Positions 6,357-14,741 of a stretch of 19,272 nucleotides of DNA are shown piece by piece. Both the position numbers and the translations under genes were made by a program. Within the stretch, counting starts at the first letter, position 1; each line of letters starts with the position of its first letter. Origin of the DNA: an uncultured Sutterella sp. (GTDB lineage: Bacteria; Pseudomonadota; Gammaproteobacteria; Burkholderiales; Burkholderiaceae_F); contig CAJKCQ010000043.1 in assembly GCA_905198475.1 (NCBI GenBank), positions 1-19,272 on the forward strand, read 5' to 3'. The notes under the pieces are model-generated. The model ran no database searches and was not told where the DNA came from. It saw only the letters and a list, made by a program, of their open reading frames with translations.

Positions 6357-8195
6357 GTGGCCCGACTATCCGTTCATTCCATACCCGTGACCGATGCGCG
6401 CAACGAAGAAACCATGTTGGGTTTCTCACGCCGCATCGAAGCCACCCCGCCGGGGCAGTGCGCTCTCGCACTCCAACTCAGCCTTCTTGAGGCGAGTGCT
6501 CTTCAAACCTGCGGCAAGTGCGTCCCCTGCCGCGACGGCCTGCCGCAGTTGGCGCGTCTTCTGCGCCGCATCGTCGAATGCGAAGCCGTGCCCGAGGATC
6601 TCGAGCGCCTCAAGGCCCTCGCCGAAATGATCCGCTCGGGCTCGGACTGCGCGATCGGCTACGACGCCGCGCAGGCGGTGCTCGACGGCATGACGCGCTT
6701 CGCCGACGAATACAAGCACCACGTCGAAGAGCACGCCTGCCAGAAGGGCGTCGCGCAGTCGGTGCCGTGCGAAACGTTCTGCCCCGCGCACGTGGACGTG
6801 CCGGGCTACATTGCGCTCGTCGCCGAAGGGCGCAGCGCCGATGCGGTCGCCTTGATCCGCAAGGACAATCCCTTCCCGACCGCCTGCGGCTACGTCTGCG
6901 AGCACCCCTGCGAAAAGCGATGCCGCCGCACCCTGATCGACGCGCCGATCAACATCCGCGCGATCAAGAAGTACGCCTGCGACCAGGCGGCGGCGGACAC
7001 CGTTCCGACGCCGAAGCGCCTTCCGGACACCGGCCGCACCGTCGCCGTGATCGGCGGCGGCCCCGCCGGCCTCACGTGCGCCTACTTCCTTGCGCTCATG
7101 GGCCACAAGGTCGAGCTCTATGAAGAGAAGAAGCACCTGGGCGGCATGATGCGCTACGGCATCCCGGCCTACCGCTTTCCACGCGAGCGCCTCGATGAGG
7201 ACGTGAACGCGATCCTCGGCGTGGGCAACATCACCGTGCACCTCGAGAGCCCCGTGGGCACCGAGGAGATGAAGCGCCTCGCCTCTGAATGCGACGCCGT
7301 CTTCGTCTCGATAGGCGCGCACGCCGCGAAGAAGCTCCGCCTCCCCGGCATGGAGGCGAAGGGCGTGATCTCCGCCGTCGAGATGCTCCGCGACATCGGC
7401 GACGGCGTCTACCCGGACTACCGCGGCAAGAAGATCGCCGTGATCGGCGGCGGCAACGTCGCCATGGACTGCGTGCGCACGGCCGTGCGCGCGGGCGCCG
7501 AAGAGGTGAACCTCGTCTACCGCCGCCGCATCGAGGACATGACCGCGCTCAAGGAGGAAATCGAGAGCGCGATCGCCGAAGGCGTCGAGATGCTCACCCT
7601 CAAGGCCCCGCTCTCGGTTGAAATGGACGAGTCGGGCGCGTGCCGCGCGCTCCTCATGCAGCCGCAGATGATCAGCGCCTATTCGCGCGGGCGTCCCGGC
7701 GTCGTCGCGGCGCAAAAGCCCGTCGAGCGGCTCGAGGCGGACCTTGTGGTCGCCGCGATCGGCCAGGACGTCGTGACGAAGCCCTTCGAGGACTTCGGCA
7801 TGAAGACCCACTGGGGCGCCTTCGTCACGGACGAATTCCTTTTGGCCGAAGGCTTCACCAACGTCTACGTGGGCGGCGACTGCCAGAGCGGCCCGACCAC
7901 CGTCATCAAGGCCGTGGGCGCGGGCAAGGTCGCCGCGCACAACATCGACGAGATGCTCGGCTTCCACCATTCGCTCGACTGCGGCGTCTCGGCGCCCGAA
8001 CCGCGCATGAACGACCGCACCCCGAAGGGGCGCGTGAACCTCGTCGAACGTCCGGTGAAGTTCAGAAAACGCGACTTCAACGAAGTCGAGATCGGCATGA
8101 GCCATGAAGAGATGCAGCAGGAATGCGGGCGCTGCCTGCGCTGCGACCATTTCGGTGCGGGCGCCGCCTGCGGCGGGAGGATTCAGTATGTTTGA
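6357..8195 (+). CDS. NAD(P)-dependent FDH partner flavoprotein (NuoF Fe-S domain + GltD-like)
   Basis: This is probably the diaphorase subunit that moves electrons between the formate dehydrogenase encoded next door and NAD(P). The start is a GTG at 6357 with AGGAG 6 bases upstream (612 residues). Domains in order: a NuoF-type 4Fe-4S domain (C52, C55, C58 in CGKCVPCRDG, fourth ligand C98); a DPYD/GltD-type N-terminal Fe-S domain (about 115-215, including CETFCPAHVDVPGY and CGYVCEHPCEKRC); an FAD fold with GGGPAG at 233-238; a nucleotide-binding GGGN at about 364-367 followed by YRRR, as in NADPH-using GltD proteins; and a C-terminal CGRCLRCD motif. The FMN/NADH part of NuoF is missing. The layout resembles, from memory, beta subunits of NADP-dependent FDHs in acetogens. 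The gene overlaps the next by 8 bp. Confidence 0.85.
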   Translation: MARLSVHSIPVTDARNEETMLGFSRRIEATPPGQCALALQLSLLEASALQTCGKCVPCRDGLPQLARLLRRIVECEAVPEDLERLKALAEMIRSGSDCAIGYDAAQAVLDGMTRFADEYKHHVEEHACQKGVAQSVPCETFCPAHVDVPGYIALVAEGRSADAVALIRKDNPFPTACGYVCEHPCEKRCRRTLIDAPINIRAIKKYACDQAAADTVPTPKRLPDTGRTVAVIGGGPAGLTCAYFLALMGHKVELYEEKKHLGGMMRYGIPAYRFPRERLDEDVNAILGVGNITVHLESPVGTEEMKRLASECDAVFVSIGAHAAKKLRLPGMEAKGVISAVEMLRDIGDGVYPDYRGKKIAVIGGGNVAMDCVRTAVRAGAEEVNLVYRRRIEDMTALKEEIESAIAEGVEMLTLKAPLSVEMDESGACRALLMQPQMISAYSRGRPGVVAAQKPVERLEADLVVAAIGQDVVTKPFEDFGMKTHWGAFVTDEFLLAEGFTNVYVGGDCQSGPTTVIKAVGAGKVAAHNIDEMLGFHHSLDCGVSAPEPRMNDRTPKGRVNLVERPVKFRKRDFNEVEIGMSHEEMQQECGRCLRCDHFGAGAACGGRIQYV

Positions 8196-10908
8196 CTTCA
8201 CCATTGACGGCCGCACCGTCACCGTCGAGGAAGGCACGACGATCCTCGAGGCCGCGCGCGCGGCTCAGATCCACATTCCGACGCTCTGCTACCTGAAGGG
8301 CGTGAGCTCGATCGGCTCGTGCCGCCTCTGCGTGGTCGAGGTCGAGGGCGTGACGGGGCTCGTCGCATCCTGCAGCGCCGCGGCGCGCCCGGGCATGGTC
8401 GTCCGCACGCGCTCGGAGGCGATCGACTCGGCGCGCAGGACCGCGCTCGAGCTCATCATCGCCGAGCACGGTCTCAACTCCACCCAGTACTGCTTCAGCT
8501 GCCCGAAGAACGGCGCCTGCGAACTCCAGGACCGCTGCCGCGAGCTCGGCGTCGAGACGACGCCCTTCGAAGTGAAGCCCGCCTCGGGCGAGAAGCTCGA
8601 CTCCAATCCCTTCCTCGCCTTCAACCCGTCGCTGTGCATCCGCTGCCAGCGCTGCGTGGGCGCGTGCAACAACGCCGCGGGCAATCACACCCTCACGACG
8701 GGCCGCCGGGGCGTGCGCACCTCGATCCTCGCCCCCTTCGGCGCGGACTGGAAGAGCACGAACTGCGAGTCCTGCGGCAACTGCGCGCAGGCCTGCCCCA
8801 CGGGCGCGATCATCGAGAAGCGCCGCCGCGAGTACCGCTCCTGGGAGATCAAGCGCGTGCAGACCACGTGCCCGCACTGTGCGACCGGCTGCCAGTACAA
8901 CCTCATCGTCAAGGGCAACCGCATCGTGGACACCGAGGGCGTGGACGGACCGTCCAACCACGGGCTGCTCTGCGTGAAGGGCCGCTCGGCGAGCTTCGAC
9001 TTCGTGCAGTCCGAGCGCCGCCTCAAGACGCCGCTCATCCGCAACAAGGAGACGGGGGAACTGGAGCCCGCCTCCTGGGAGGCGGCGCTCGACCTGGTCG
9101 CGCGCCGCTTCACCGAAATCCGCGAGAAGAACGGGGGCGAGGCGATCGCCGCCTTCGCCTGCGCGCGTTCGGCCAATGAAGACATCTACATGCTCCAGAA
9201 GATGGCGCGCACGGTCTTCAAGACGAACAACGTGGACAACTGCGCGCGCGTCTGCCACGGCCCCTCGGTTGCGGGCCTGCAGCGCACGCTCGGTTCGGGC
9301 GCGATGACCAACCCGATCACCGACATCTGCGAAAACGCCGAGGTGATCCTCCTCGTCGGCTCCAACCCCGAGGAGGCGCACCCCGTGATCGGCATGCAGA
9401 TCCGCGCGGCCCTGCGCCGCGGCGTGAAGCTGATCGTGGTGGACCCGCGCGACATCGGCCTCTCGAAGTCCGCGGACATCCATCTGAAGCTGCGCCCCGG
9501 CACGAACGTCGCCTTCGCCAACGGCATCGTGCGCCAGCTCATTCACGACGACCTGATCGACCACGAGTTCATCAAGACCCGCACCGAAGGGTTTGAGGAG
9601 CTCGCCGCGATGGTCGAGGACTACACGCCCGAACGCGTCGCCGACATCTGCCGCATCGACGCGCGCGACCTCATCGCCGCGGCGCGCCTCTACGGACGCG
9701 CCCACCGCGCCGCGATCGTGTACTGCCTCGGCGTCACGGAGCACTCCTCGGGCACCGAGGGCGTGATGTCGCTCTCCAACATCGCGATGGTGACGGGCAA
9801 GTACGGGCGGCCCGGGTGCGGCATCAACCCGCTGCGCGGTCAGAACAACGTCCAGGGCGCGTGCGACATGGGCGCGTCGCCGGGCGACCTCACGGGCTAC
9901 CAGAAGATCGCGACGCCGGGCGTCGTCGAGAAGTTCGAAAAAGCCTGGGGCGTGGAGCTGCCGCGCTTCAAGGGTCTCTTCGCCACGGACGCCTTCCCGA
10001 AGATGATCTCGGGCGACGTCAAGGGTCTCTTCATCTTCGGCGAGGATCCGGTCCGCACGGACCCGGACACCCACCACGTGATCAAGGCGCTCAAAAACCT
10101 CGAGTTCCTCGTCGTGGACGACCTCTTCCTCACGGAGACGGCGAAGTACGCCGACGTCGTGCTCCCGGGGCGGAGCTACGCCGAGAAGGAGGGGACCTTC
10201 AGCAACACTGAGCGCCGCGTGCAACGCATCCGCAAGGCCGTGGAGATCCCCGGCACGCGCGCGGACACGGACATCTTCACGGACATCATGAACCGCATGG
10301 GCTACCCGCAGCCGCGGCTCACGCCCGCCGAGATCATGGACGAGATCGCGTCGGTGACGCCTTCCTTCGCCGGCATCAGCCACAAGCGCCTCGACAGCGC
10401 CGAGGTGGCCGGCCGCGGCCTGCAGTGGCCCTGCACGGGTCCGGACCATCCGGGCACGCCGATCCTGCACGTCGGGAAGTTCACGCGCGGCCTCGGGCAC
10501 TACTCCACGGCGCTCTACCGCGCCTCGAGCGAACTCCCGGACGCCGAGTACCCGCTCATGCTCACGACCGGCCGCGTGCTCTACCACTACAACGCCTGCG
10601 CGATGACCGACAAGACCGAGGGCATCAACGAGATCTCCGGTCACTCCTTCATCGAGCTCAACACGAAGGACGCGAAGCGCCTCGGCATCGCCGACGGCGA
10701 CCGCGTGAAGGTGAGTTCGCGGCGCGGCGTGATCGACTCGGTGGCGCACGTCTCCGACAAGACCAACGTGGGCGAGAGCTGGATGCCGTTCCACTTCCAA
10801 GACGGCAACTGCAACTGGCTCACGAAGGCGGCGCTCGACAACATCTGCTCGACGCCGGAGTACAAGGTCTGCGCGGTGCGCGTGGAGAAGCTCGCTCCGT
10901 CCGTGTAA
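8188..10908 (+). CDS. formate dehydrogenase catalytic (alpha) subunit, Cys type, NuoG-like N-terminus
   Basis: This is a cytoplasmic molybdopterin (Mo/W-bis-PGD) enzyme oxidising formate to CO2, or the reverse. The ATG at 8188 follows GGGAGG at 7 bases and overlaps the upstream stop (906 residues). Domains: a 2Fe-2S ferredoxin (C34, C45, C48, C62); a His-Cys3 4Fe-4S segment (H94, C102, C105, C111); two 4Fe-4S ferredoxin clusters (C150/153/156/160 and C193/196/199/203); a MopB 4Fe-4S domain starting C228/C231/C235; the Mo-binding core; and the C-terminal dinucleotide-binding domain (about 770-895). The CARVCHGPSV motif places the Mo ligand at Cys356, where E. coli FdhF has selenocysteine. The context with a GltD-like partner argues for an NAD(P)-linked enzyme rather than formate hydrogenlyase. 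Confidence 0.93.
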   Translation: MFDFTIDGRTVTVEEGTTILEAARAAQIHIPTLCYLKGVSSIGSCRLCVVEVEGVTGLVASCSAAARPGMVVRTRSEAIDSARRTALELIIAEHGLNSTQYCFSCPKNGACELQDRCRELGVETTPFEVKPASGEKLDSNPFLAFNPSLCIRCQRCVGACNNAAGNHTLTTGRRGVRTSILAPFGADWKSTNCESCGNCAQACPTGAIIEKRRREYRSWEIKRVQTTCPHCATGCQYNLIVKGNRIVDTEGVDGPSNHGLLCVKGRSASFDFVQSERRLKTPLIRNKETGELEPASWEAALDLVARRFTEIREKNGGEAIAAFACARSANEDIYMLQKMARTVFKTNNVDNCARVCHGPSVAGLQRTLGSGAMTNPITDICENAEVILLVGSNPEEAHPVIGMQIRAALRRGVKLIVVDPRDIGLSKSADIHLKLRPGTNVAFANGIVRQLIHDDLIDHEFIKTRTEGFEELAAMVEDYTPERVADICRIDARDLIAAARLYGRAHRAAIVYCLGVTEHSSGTEGVMSLSNIAMVTGKYGRPGCGINPLRGQNNVQGACDMGASPGDLTGYQKIATPGVVEKFEKAWGVELPRFKGLFATDAFPKMISGDVKGLFIFGEDPVRTDPDTHHVIKALKNLEFLVVDDLFLTETAKYADVVLPGRSYAEKEGTFSNTERRVQRIRKAVEIPGTRADTDIFTDIMNRMGYPQPRLTPAEIMDEIASVTPSFAGISHKRLDSAEVAGRGLQWPCTGPDHPGTPILHVGKFTRGLGHYSTALYRASSELPDAEYPLMLTTGRVLYHYNACAMTDKTEGINEISGHSFIELNTKDAKRLGIADGDRVKVSSRRGVIDSVAHVSDKTNVGESWMPFHFQDGNCNWLTKAALDNICSTPEYKVCAVRVEKLAPSV

Positions 10909-10919
10909 CGCTCCCCGCT

Positions 10920-10949
10920 CTGAACGCTCCTCCTTCGGGGGGCGTTCAG
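10920..10949 (+). terminator. hairpin after FDH operon
   Basis: CTGAACGC and GCGTTCAG (10920-10927 and 10942-10949) form a stem extended by C/G-rich pairs around a TTCG-like loop, 11 bases past the stop codon. No T-run follows directly, so it probably supports or stabilises the 3' end ahead of the terminator at 10961. Confidence 0.5.
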
Positions 10950-10960
10950 CGGACGGATGA

Positions 10961-11006
10961 AAAAAAAACGCTCCGCTCTTCCGGCAGGAAGGCGGAGCGT
11001 TTTTCT
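10961..11006. terminator. bidirectional intrinsic terminator between convergent operons
   Basis: A-run (10960-10968), then ACGCTCCGC...GCGGAGCGT with an inner TTCC/GGAA stem, then TTTTTCTTTT. The long stem has U-runs on both strands, so it can end the FDH mRNA (+) and the permease mRNA (-). A further perfect hairpin, CGTCCGCC/GGCGGACG with loop CGGA, lies at 11024-11043 next to the permease stop. Confidence 0.88.
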
Positions 11007-11056
11007 TTTCCTCTTTGGGACTCCGTCCGCCCGGAGGCGGACGAATCCCCTAGCGA

Positions 11057-12511
11057 CTACTTCTGCGGCTCGAGGTGGCTGCCCACCTTGAGGACGTAGG
11101 TGAGGATCGAATAGAGCGCGGCGCCGATGATCATCGCGGCGACGAGGCCGATGTTGGCGCGCGCGAAGACCGAGCCCTCAGTGCCGGCGGGCAGCAGGAA
11201 GCTCACCGCATGGCCGATCCAGGGGTCCGAGGACGTGATCGTGCCGAGGCCGATCACAGAGCCCACGAGGAGCGAGCCGAAGGCCGTCCAACGCACGGAC
11301 TCGCCGCCTTCACCGGGCGGGAGGGCGAGGTTGACGTTCCAGCCGAGGCGTTTCTGGCGGATGAGGTCCACCATCTCGATCGCGCCCCAGGTGCCCATCA
11401 CGACGGAGATGAGGGCGAGGAAGGACTGGAAGGTCGAGACGAAGCTGTCGGAGATGAAGAGGAGGTAGTAGGAGCCGAGCGCAATGAGCGCGCCGTTGAG
11501 GATCGTCGTGCCGAGGCGGCTCATCGGGACGCCGAGCGCGAGGAGCGCGAGGCCCGAGGAGTAGATGCCCGTCATGCCCGCGGAGACGAGCGAGATGATG
11601 ACGACGAGCGAGAAGGGAACGTAGAACCAGAAGGGCAGGATGCCGGTGAGGGCGGCGAGGGGCTCGTGGTTCGCCTTCTCAAGCAGCGCGGGGTTGCCGA
11701 CGGCAAGCATCACGCCGAGGATGAGGAGGACGGAAACCGGGAGCGCGATGCCCGTGGTGGTCCAAAAGATCACGCCCGAAGCGGGGCTCTTGCGCGGCAG
11801 GTAGCGCGCGTAGTCGCCGCCGTAGTTGAGGAACCCGAGGCCCACCATGGTCATCGAGAGGACGATGCCGCCCACGAAGGTGGCGAAGTTCCCCGACGGA
11901 ACCGAGTCGAGCACCGAGAAGTTGATGTTCGGGATGAAGAAGAAGAGGTAGACGAGCGTGAAGAGGCCCGTCAGCCACGCAATCGCCTTCTCGATCTTGA
12001 GAATGAGCTGGTGGCCGTAGATCGCGCCGCTCATCGTGAGGAGGAGAACCACGATGAAGCAGCCGAACGTGCACCCGGCGAGCGGCATCCCGTTCTCGCC
12101 CATGAGCGAGGGGATGAGGTTGCCGGCCACGTCGGCGAGCGTCGTGGTGGCCATCGAGAGGAGCGTCACCTTCCAGCCCATGTTGGCGAGGTAGCCGAAG
12201 AAGGTCGGGAACTTGTTGCCGTGGTAGCCGAAGGCGAGGCGCGACTGCACGAGCGTGGGCAGACCCGTGCGGACGCTGCCGACGGCGAGGATGCCCACGA
12301 GGGCGCAGGAGAGGAAGTAGCCGATGACGCCGGCCAACATCGCCTGCCAGACCGAGAGGCCGAGGCCGAAGACGTAGATGCCGAGCGTGATGCCAAAGAT
12401 CGAGATGTTCCAGGAGAACCAGACGGGGAAGAGGTCAAAGGGGCGCCCGTAGCGTTCGCTGTCGGGAACCGGATTGACGCCGTTGGTTTCAATGCGGGAT
12501 GCGTCTGACAT
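11057..12511 (-). CDS. NCS1-family purine/cytosine-type permease
   Basis: This is an integral membrane symporter predicted to import a nucleobase or nucleoside-like compound with a cation. The 484 residues give roughly twelve hydrophobic segments, starting with a short cytoplasmic N-terminus (MSDASRIETNGVNPVPDSER) and the NCS1-typical entry into helix 1 (PFDLFPVWFSWNISIFGITLG). Further matches are the VQSRLAFGYHGNKFPTFFGY segment after helix 2, where NCS1 proteins carry the R-x-x-FG motif, and a polar GLGFLNYGGDYARYLP loop. It follows the YegV-like kinase by 78 bases in the same direction and is the last gene of that operon. Substrate is not determined by the sequence; pairing with YegU/YegV suggests a nucleoside or ribosylated compound. 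Confidence 0.88.
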   Translation of the reverse strand: MSDASRIETNGVNPVPDSERYGRPFDLFPVWFSWNISIFGITLGIYVFGLGLSVWQAMLAGVIGYFLSCALVGILAVGSVRTGLPTLVQSRLAFGYHGNKFPTFFGYLANMGWKVTLLSMATTTLADVAGNLIPSLMGENGMPLAGCTFGCFIVVLLLTMSGAIYGHQLILKIEKAIAWLTGLFTLVYLFFFIPNINFSVLDSVPSGNFATFVGGIVLSMTMVGLGFLNYGGDYARYLPRKSPASGVIFWTTTGIALPVSVLLILGVMLAVGNPALLEKANHEPLAALTGILPFWFYVPFSLVVIISLVSAGMTGIYSSGLALLALGVPMSRLGTTILNGALIALGSYYLLFISDSFVSTFQSFLALISVVMGTWGAIEMVDLIRQKRLGWNVNLALPPGEGGESVRWTAFGSLLVGSVIGLGTITSSDPWIGHAVSFLLPAGTEGSVFARANIGLVAAMIIGAALYSILTYVLKVGSHLEPQK

Positions 12512-12589
12512 GTTGGGTTTGTGCTCCGAGTGGGAGTGGATGGGTTGATGATGGTTTTTTATTGTTTGGGGGAACTCTGTGACCGGCGA

Positions 12590-13534
12590 TCAGGCGTGTC
12601 GGGCGCGCAGGCGCGCCGCGTTGGGGGCGCTCGCGCCCCCCTCCTCGCCCGTCACCCAACTCGCGACGGCGTTGCCGAGAAGCACGGCCTCGGGCAGCGG
12701 GAAGCCGCACATGAGACCCGCGAGCATGCCGCCCGCATGGGCGTCGCCCGAGCCGATCGTATCCACCACGTGCACGGGGAAGCCAGGCACGCGGAGCATT
12801 TCCTCGCCTTCGACCACGAGCGCGCCGCGCGCGCCGTCGGTGACGACGACCGGACACCCGGTCGAGAGGGAGAGCGTGCGCGCGGAGGTTTCGACGTCCG
12901 CTGCGGGAGCGAGAACGCGGGCTTCCGAGGCGTTCACCTTGAGGATCGCGTTGGCGGCGAGCACCGCCTCCTTCATCGCCTGCGGAATGCGGTCGGCGCA
13001 CGGACCCGGATCGAAGAGGATCCGCGCGTCGGGGCGCTTCCTCTCAAGGAGCGCCGCGATGAAGTCGGCGTTGCGTTCGTCCGTCTGGTAGCCCGAGAGA
13101 TAGATGAGGTCCTGCGCTTCGGGCGCGACCGCGTCGAGCCATTGCGGGCGGAAGCACTTCTCGATGCCGGACATCGAGACGAAGGTCCGCTCGCCCGAAG
13201 GCTCGACGAAGGAGAGGCACCAGCCGTTGTCGCCGAGGTCGTGGTATTCGCGCGTCGCCATGGCGCGCATGCGGAAGCTCTCGCGCACGCGCTCGGCGAG
13301 CATGCCTTCGCCGATCGGAATGAGCGTCTCGAAGGGGAGCTCGAGCTTCGCGACCACGTCGGCGACGTTGAAGGCGCAGCCGCCCACGACCTGCTGCCGG
13401 CTCGAGCCTTCGACGTCTTCGCCCGAAAGCGGAAGGCGCGGGACGTGCACGATCACGTCCACGAAGGCGCTGCCGACGACGAGAAGGCGCTCCTGCGCGA
13501 TGAGGGCGTCGATGAGTTCGCAGATGCCGCGCAT
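12590..13534 (-). CDS. yegV: PfkB-family (ribokinase-like) kinase, YegV type
   Basis: This is an ATP-dependent sugar/nucleoside kinase of unknown natural substrate. With the ATG at 13534 it has 314 residues; AGGAGG and AGAGG lie upstream. A TTG at 13564 overlapping the yegU stop would add ten residues. Motifs: an N-terminal VVGSAFVDVIV strand, GGCAFN at 51-56 (PfkB substrate loop), NASE at 201-204 (Mg/phosphate site), and DTIGSGD at 258-264 with D264 as catalytic base. From memory, the segments DNGWCLSFVEPSGERTF and LLGNAVASWV closely resemble E. coli YegV. A near-perfect GGGGGCGC/GCGCCCCC palindrome lies in the last codons (about 12623-12640). It sits 22 bases after the ADP-ribosylglycohydrolase gene and before the permease, so all three are likely co-transcribed. 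Confidence 0.88.
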   Translation of the reverse strand: MRGICELIDALIAQERLLVVGSAFVDVIVHVPRLPLSGEDVEGSSRQQVVGGCAFNVADVVAKLELPFETLIPIGEGMLAERVRESFRMRAMATREYHDLGDNGWCLSFVEPSGERTFVSMSGIEKCFRPQWLDAVAPEAQDLIYLSGYQTDERNADFIAALLERKRPDARILFDPGPCADRIPQAMKEAVLAANAILKVNASEARVLAPAADVETSARTLSLSTGCPVVVTDGARGALVVEGEEMLRVPGFPVHVVDTIGSGDAHAGGMLAGLMCGFPLPEAVLLGNAVASWVTGEEGGASAPNAARLRARHA

Positions 13535-13556
13535 GGTCCTCTGGGCCTCCTCGGGG

Positions 13557-14576
13557 TCAGTCAAGCGTGAAGCGCAGGCGGCACGCGGCCGTCTCTGCGG
13601 CGAGGGCGCGGAAGTCGAGCGCGTTGATGCGCTCGAGTTCGCCCATGAAGTCGGCGGGCATGTCGTCGTACCCCGCGGCGGCGCCGCAGATGGCGGCGGC
13701 CATCGAGCCGATCGTGTCCGTGTCGCCGCCCATGTTGGCGCAGAGCTCCGCGGCGCGCTTCGCGTCGCGGCACCAGAAGGCCGTGCAGAGGGCGGCCGTG
13801 ACGGACTCGGAAGTCATCGTGCCCGTGCCGATCACGTCGTAGATGAAGCGGCTCGCCGCCTCGTCGTCGAGTTCGTTGCGGCGCGGGAGCATGAGCTTCT
13901 CGAAGACCTCGAGGCGCGCGGGGATCGAAGCGGCCCAAGTGGGCTCGCCCAGGCGCATCGCGATCGGGTGGATGAGCTTCACGTCGTGGATGATTTCGTC
14001 CCAGCTGCGGCCGGCGACGGCGGAGGCGACCGCCTGCGCGACCATCGCCGCGCCCGAAATCGCAACGTCCGTCGAATGCGTCACGCGGCTCACGCGCGCG
14101 ACCGTTTCGGCGAGCTTCTCATGCTCGCACCACTCGACGAGGCAGCCCACCGGGGCGATGCGCATCGCCGCACCGTTCGTGAGCGAAAGCTTCGTCACGG
14201 GGGCGGCGTCCTCGCCGCGGCTCCACGCGAGAAGGGAAGCCTTGGAGGAGGGCCCGAGCAGATTGATCTCGAAGCCGTTCATCGAGCGGACCCATTCGAG
14301 GAGGTCGTCGGCCAAGACCTGCGCCGGGGGCACCGTGCCCGCCTTAAGGATCGCCTTCAGGATGACGAAGGCCTGGGCGGAGTCGTCCGTGTAGTGCCCC
14401 GCCTTGAAGTAGCAGGCGACGATGTTGTCGGCCGGACCGTCGAGGAAGCGGTCGATGCGGCCGAAGCGGGCGCGCACCTTCTCGCGGGGCCAGAGCTCGC
14501 CCGGCACGCCCAGGGCGTCGCCGAGCACCATACCGGCAATCGCGCCGGCAATGTGATTTTCAAGTTGAGCGGACAT
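13557..14576 (-). CDS. yegU: ADP-ribosylglycohydrolase family protein, YegU type
   Basis: This is a DraG/ARH-fold hydrolase with a binuclear Mg site, expected to cleave an N- or O-glycosidic bond of an ADP-ribosyl- or ribosyl-type compound. Start ATG at 14576 (339 residues); the longer upstream frame lacks an RBS and family similarity. Metal-binding motifs: GDALGVPGELWP at 19-30, TDD at 63-65 (HYTDDSAQA), and GGDTDTIG at about 283-290. The FGRIDRFLDGP and NLLGPSSKA segments resemble E. coli YegU from memory. It is the first gene of an operon with the YegV-like kinase and NCS1 permease. A hairpin at 14585-14607 covers the ribosome binding region. Dinitrogenase-reductase-activating function is unlikely, as no nif context exists. 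Confidence 0.9.
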   Translation of the reverse strand: MSAQLENHIAGAIAGMVLGDALGVPGELWPREKVRARFGRIDRFLDGPADNIVACYFKAGHYTDDSAQAFVILKAILKAGTVPPAQVLADDLLEWVRSMNGFEINLLGPSSKASLLAWSRGEDAAPVTKLSLTNGAAMRIAPVGCLVEWCEHEKLAETVARVSRVTHSTDVAISGAAMVAQAVASAVAGRSWDEIIHDVKLIHPIAMRLGEPTWAASIPARLEVFEKLMLPRRNELDDEAASRFIYDVIGTGTMTSESVTAALCTAFWCRDAKRAAELCANMGGDTDTIGSMAAAICGAAAGYDDMPADFMGELERINALDFRALAAETAACRLRFTLD

Positions 14577-14584
14577 CGTGATCG

Positions 14585-14607
14585 CGCCCCGATTGTGCTT
14601 CGGGGCG
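14585..14607 (-). promoter_or_regulatory. hairpin over the yegU ribosome binding region
   Basis: A perfect 8-bp stem (CGCCCCGA/TCGGGGCG, loop 14593-14599) ends 8 bases before the yegU ATG. On the minus strand the downstream arm contains the only G-rich Shine-Dalgarno candidate (GGGG), which would be hidden when folded. Alternatively the dyad is a repressor operator. Further upstream, TGTTATTCT (14636-14644 region) is an extended -10 candidate with a weak -35. Confidence 0.5.
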
Positions 14608-14741
14608 TTGCTGGAGGCTTTTTTCGAGGTGCGCAAGAATAACAGAGCGAAGGCGGTAATTCCAGAAAAATCTATGTGGACGCCCGTAGCCGAAGGCACC
14701 ATCGTGGAGCGCTGCACCGGGTTGAGCGGCGCCCCTCTCCG

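Noticed and set aside
6251..6490. Small GTG-started frame in the FDH leader, considered as a leader peptide or NuoF piece
   Set aside because: Its second half overlaps the flavoprotein gene in another frame, it has no Shine-Dalgarno, and its composition is not coding-like.
6426..8237. Minus-strand open frame of about 603 codons antisense to the FDH flavoprotein
   Set aside because: The same shadow effect of third-position GC; no recognisable domain and no RBS.
8077..10800. Minus-strand open frame of about 907 codons antisense to the FDH gene
   Set aside because: A low-complexity Arg/Ala/His/Asp product with no motifs; the plus strand encodes an intact FDH with all cluster ligands.
11075..12508. 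Plus-strand open frame opposite the NCS1 permease
   Set aside because: Highly charged and repetitive, typical of antisense to a hydrophobic protein; the permease frame has clear membrane segments.
12623..12640. Perfect GGGGGCGC/GCGCCCCC palindrome, considered as a terminator
   Set aside because: It lies inside the final codons of the yegV-like gene and has no T-run on either strand.
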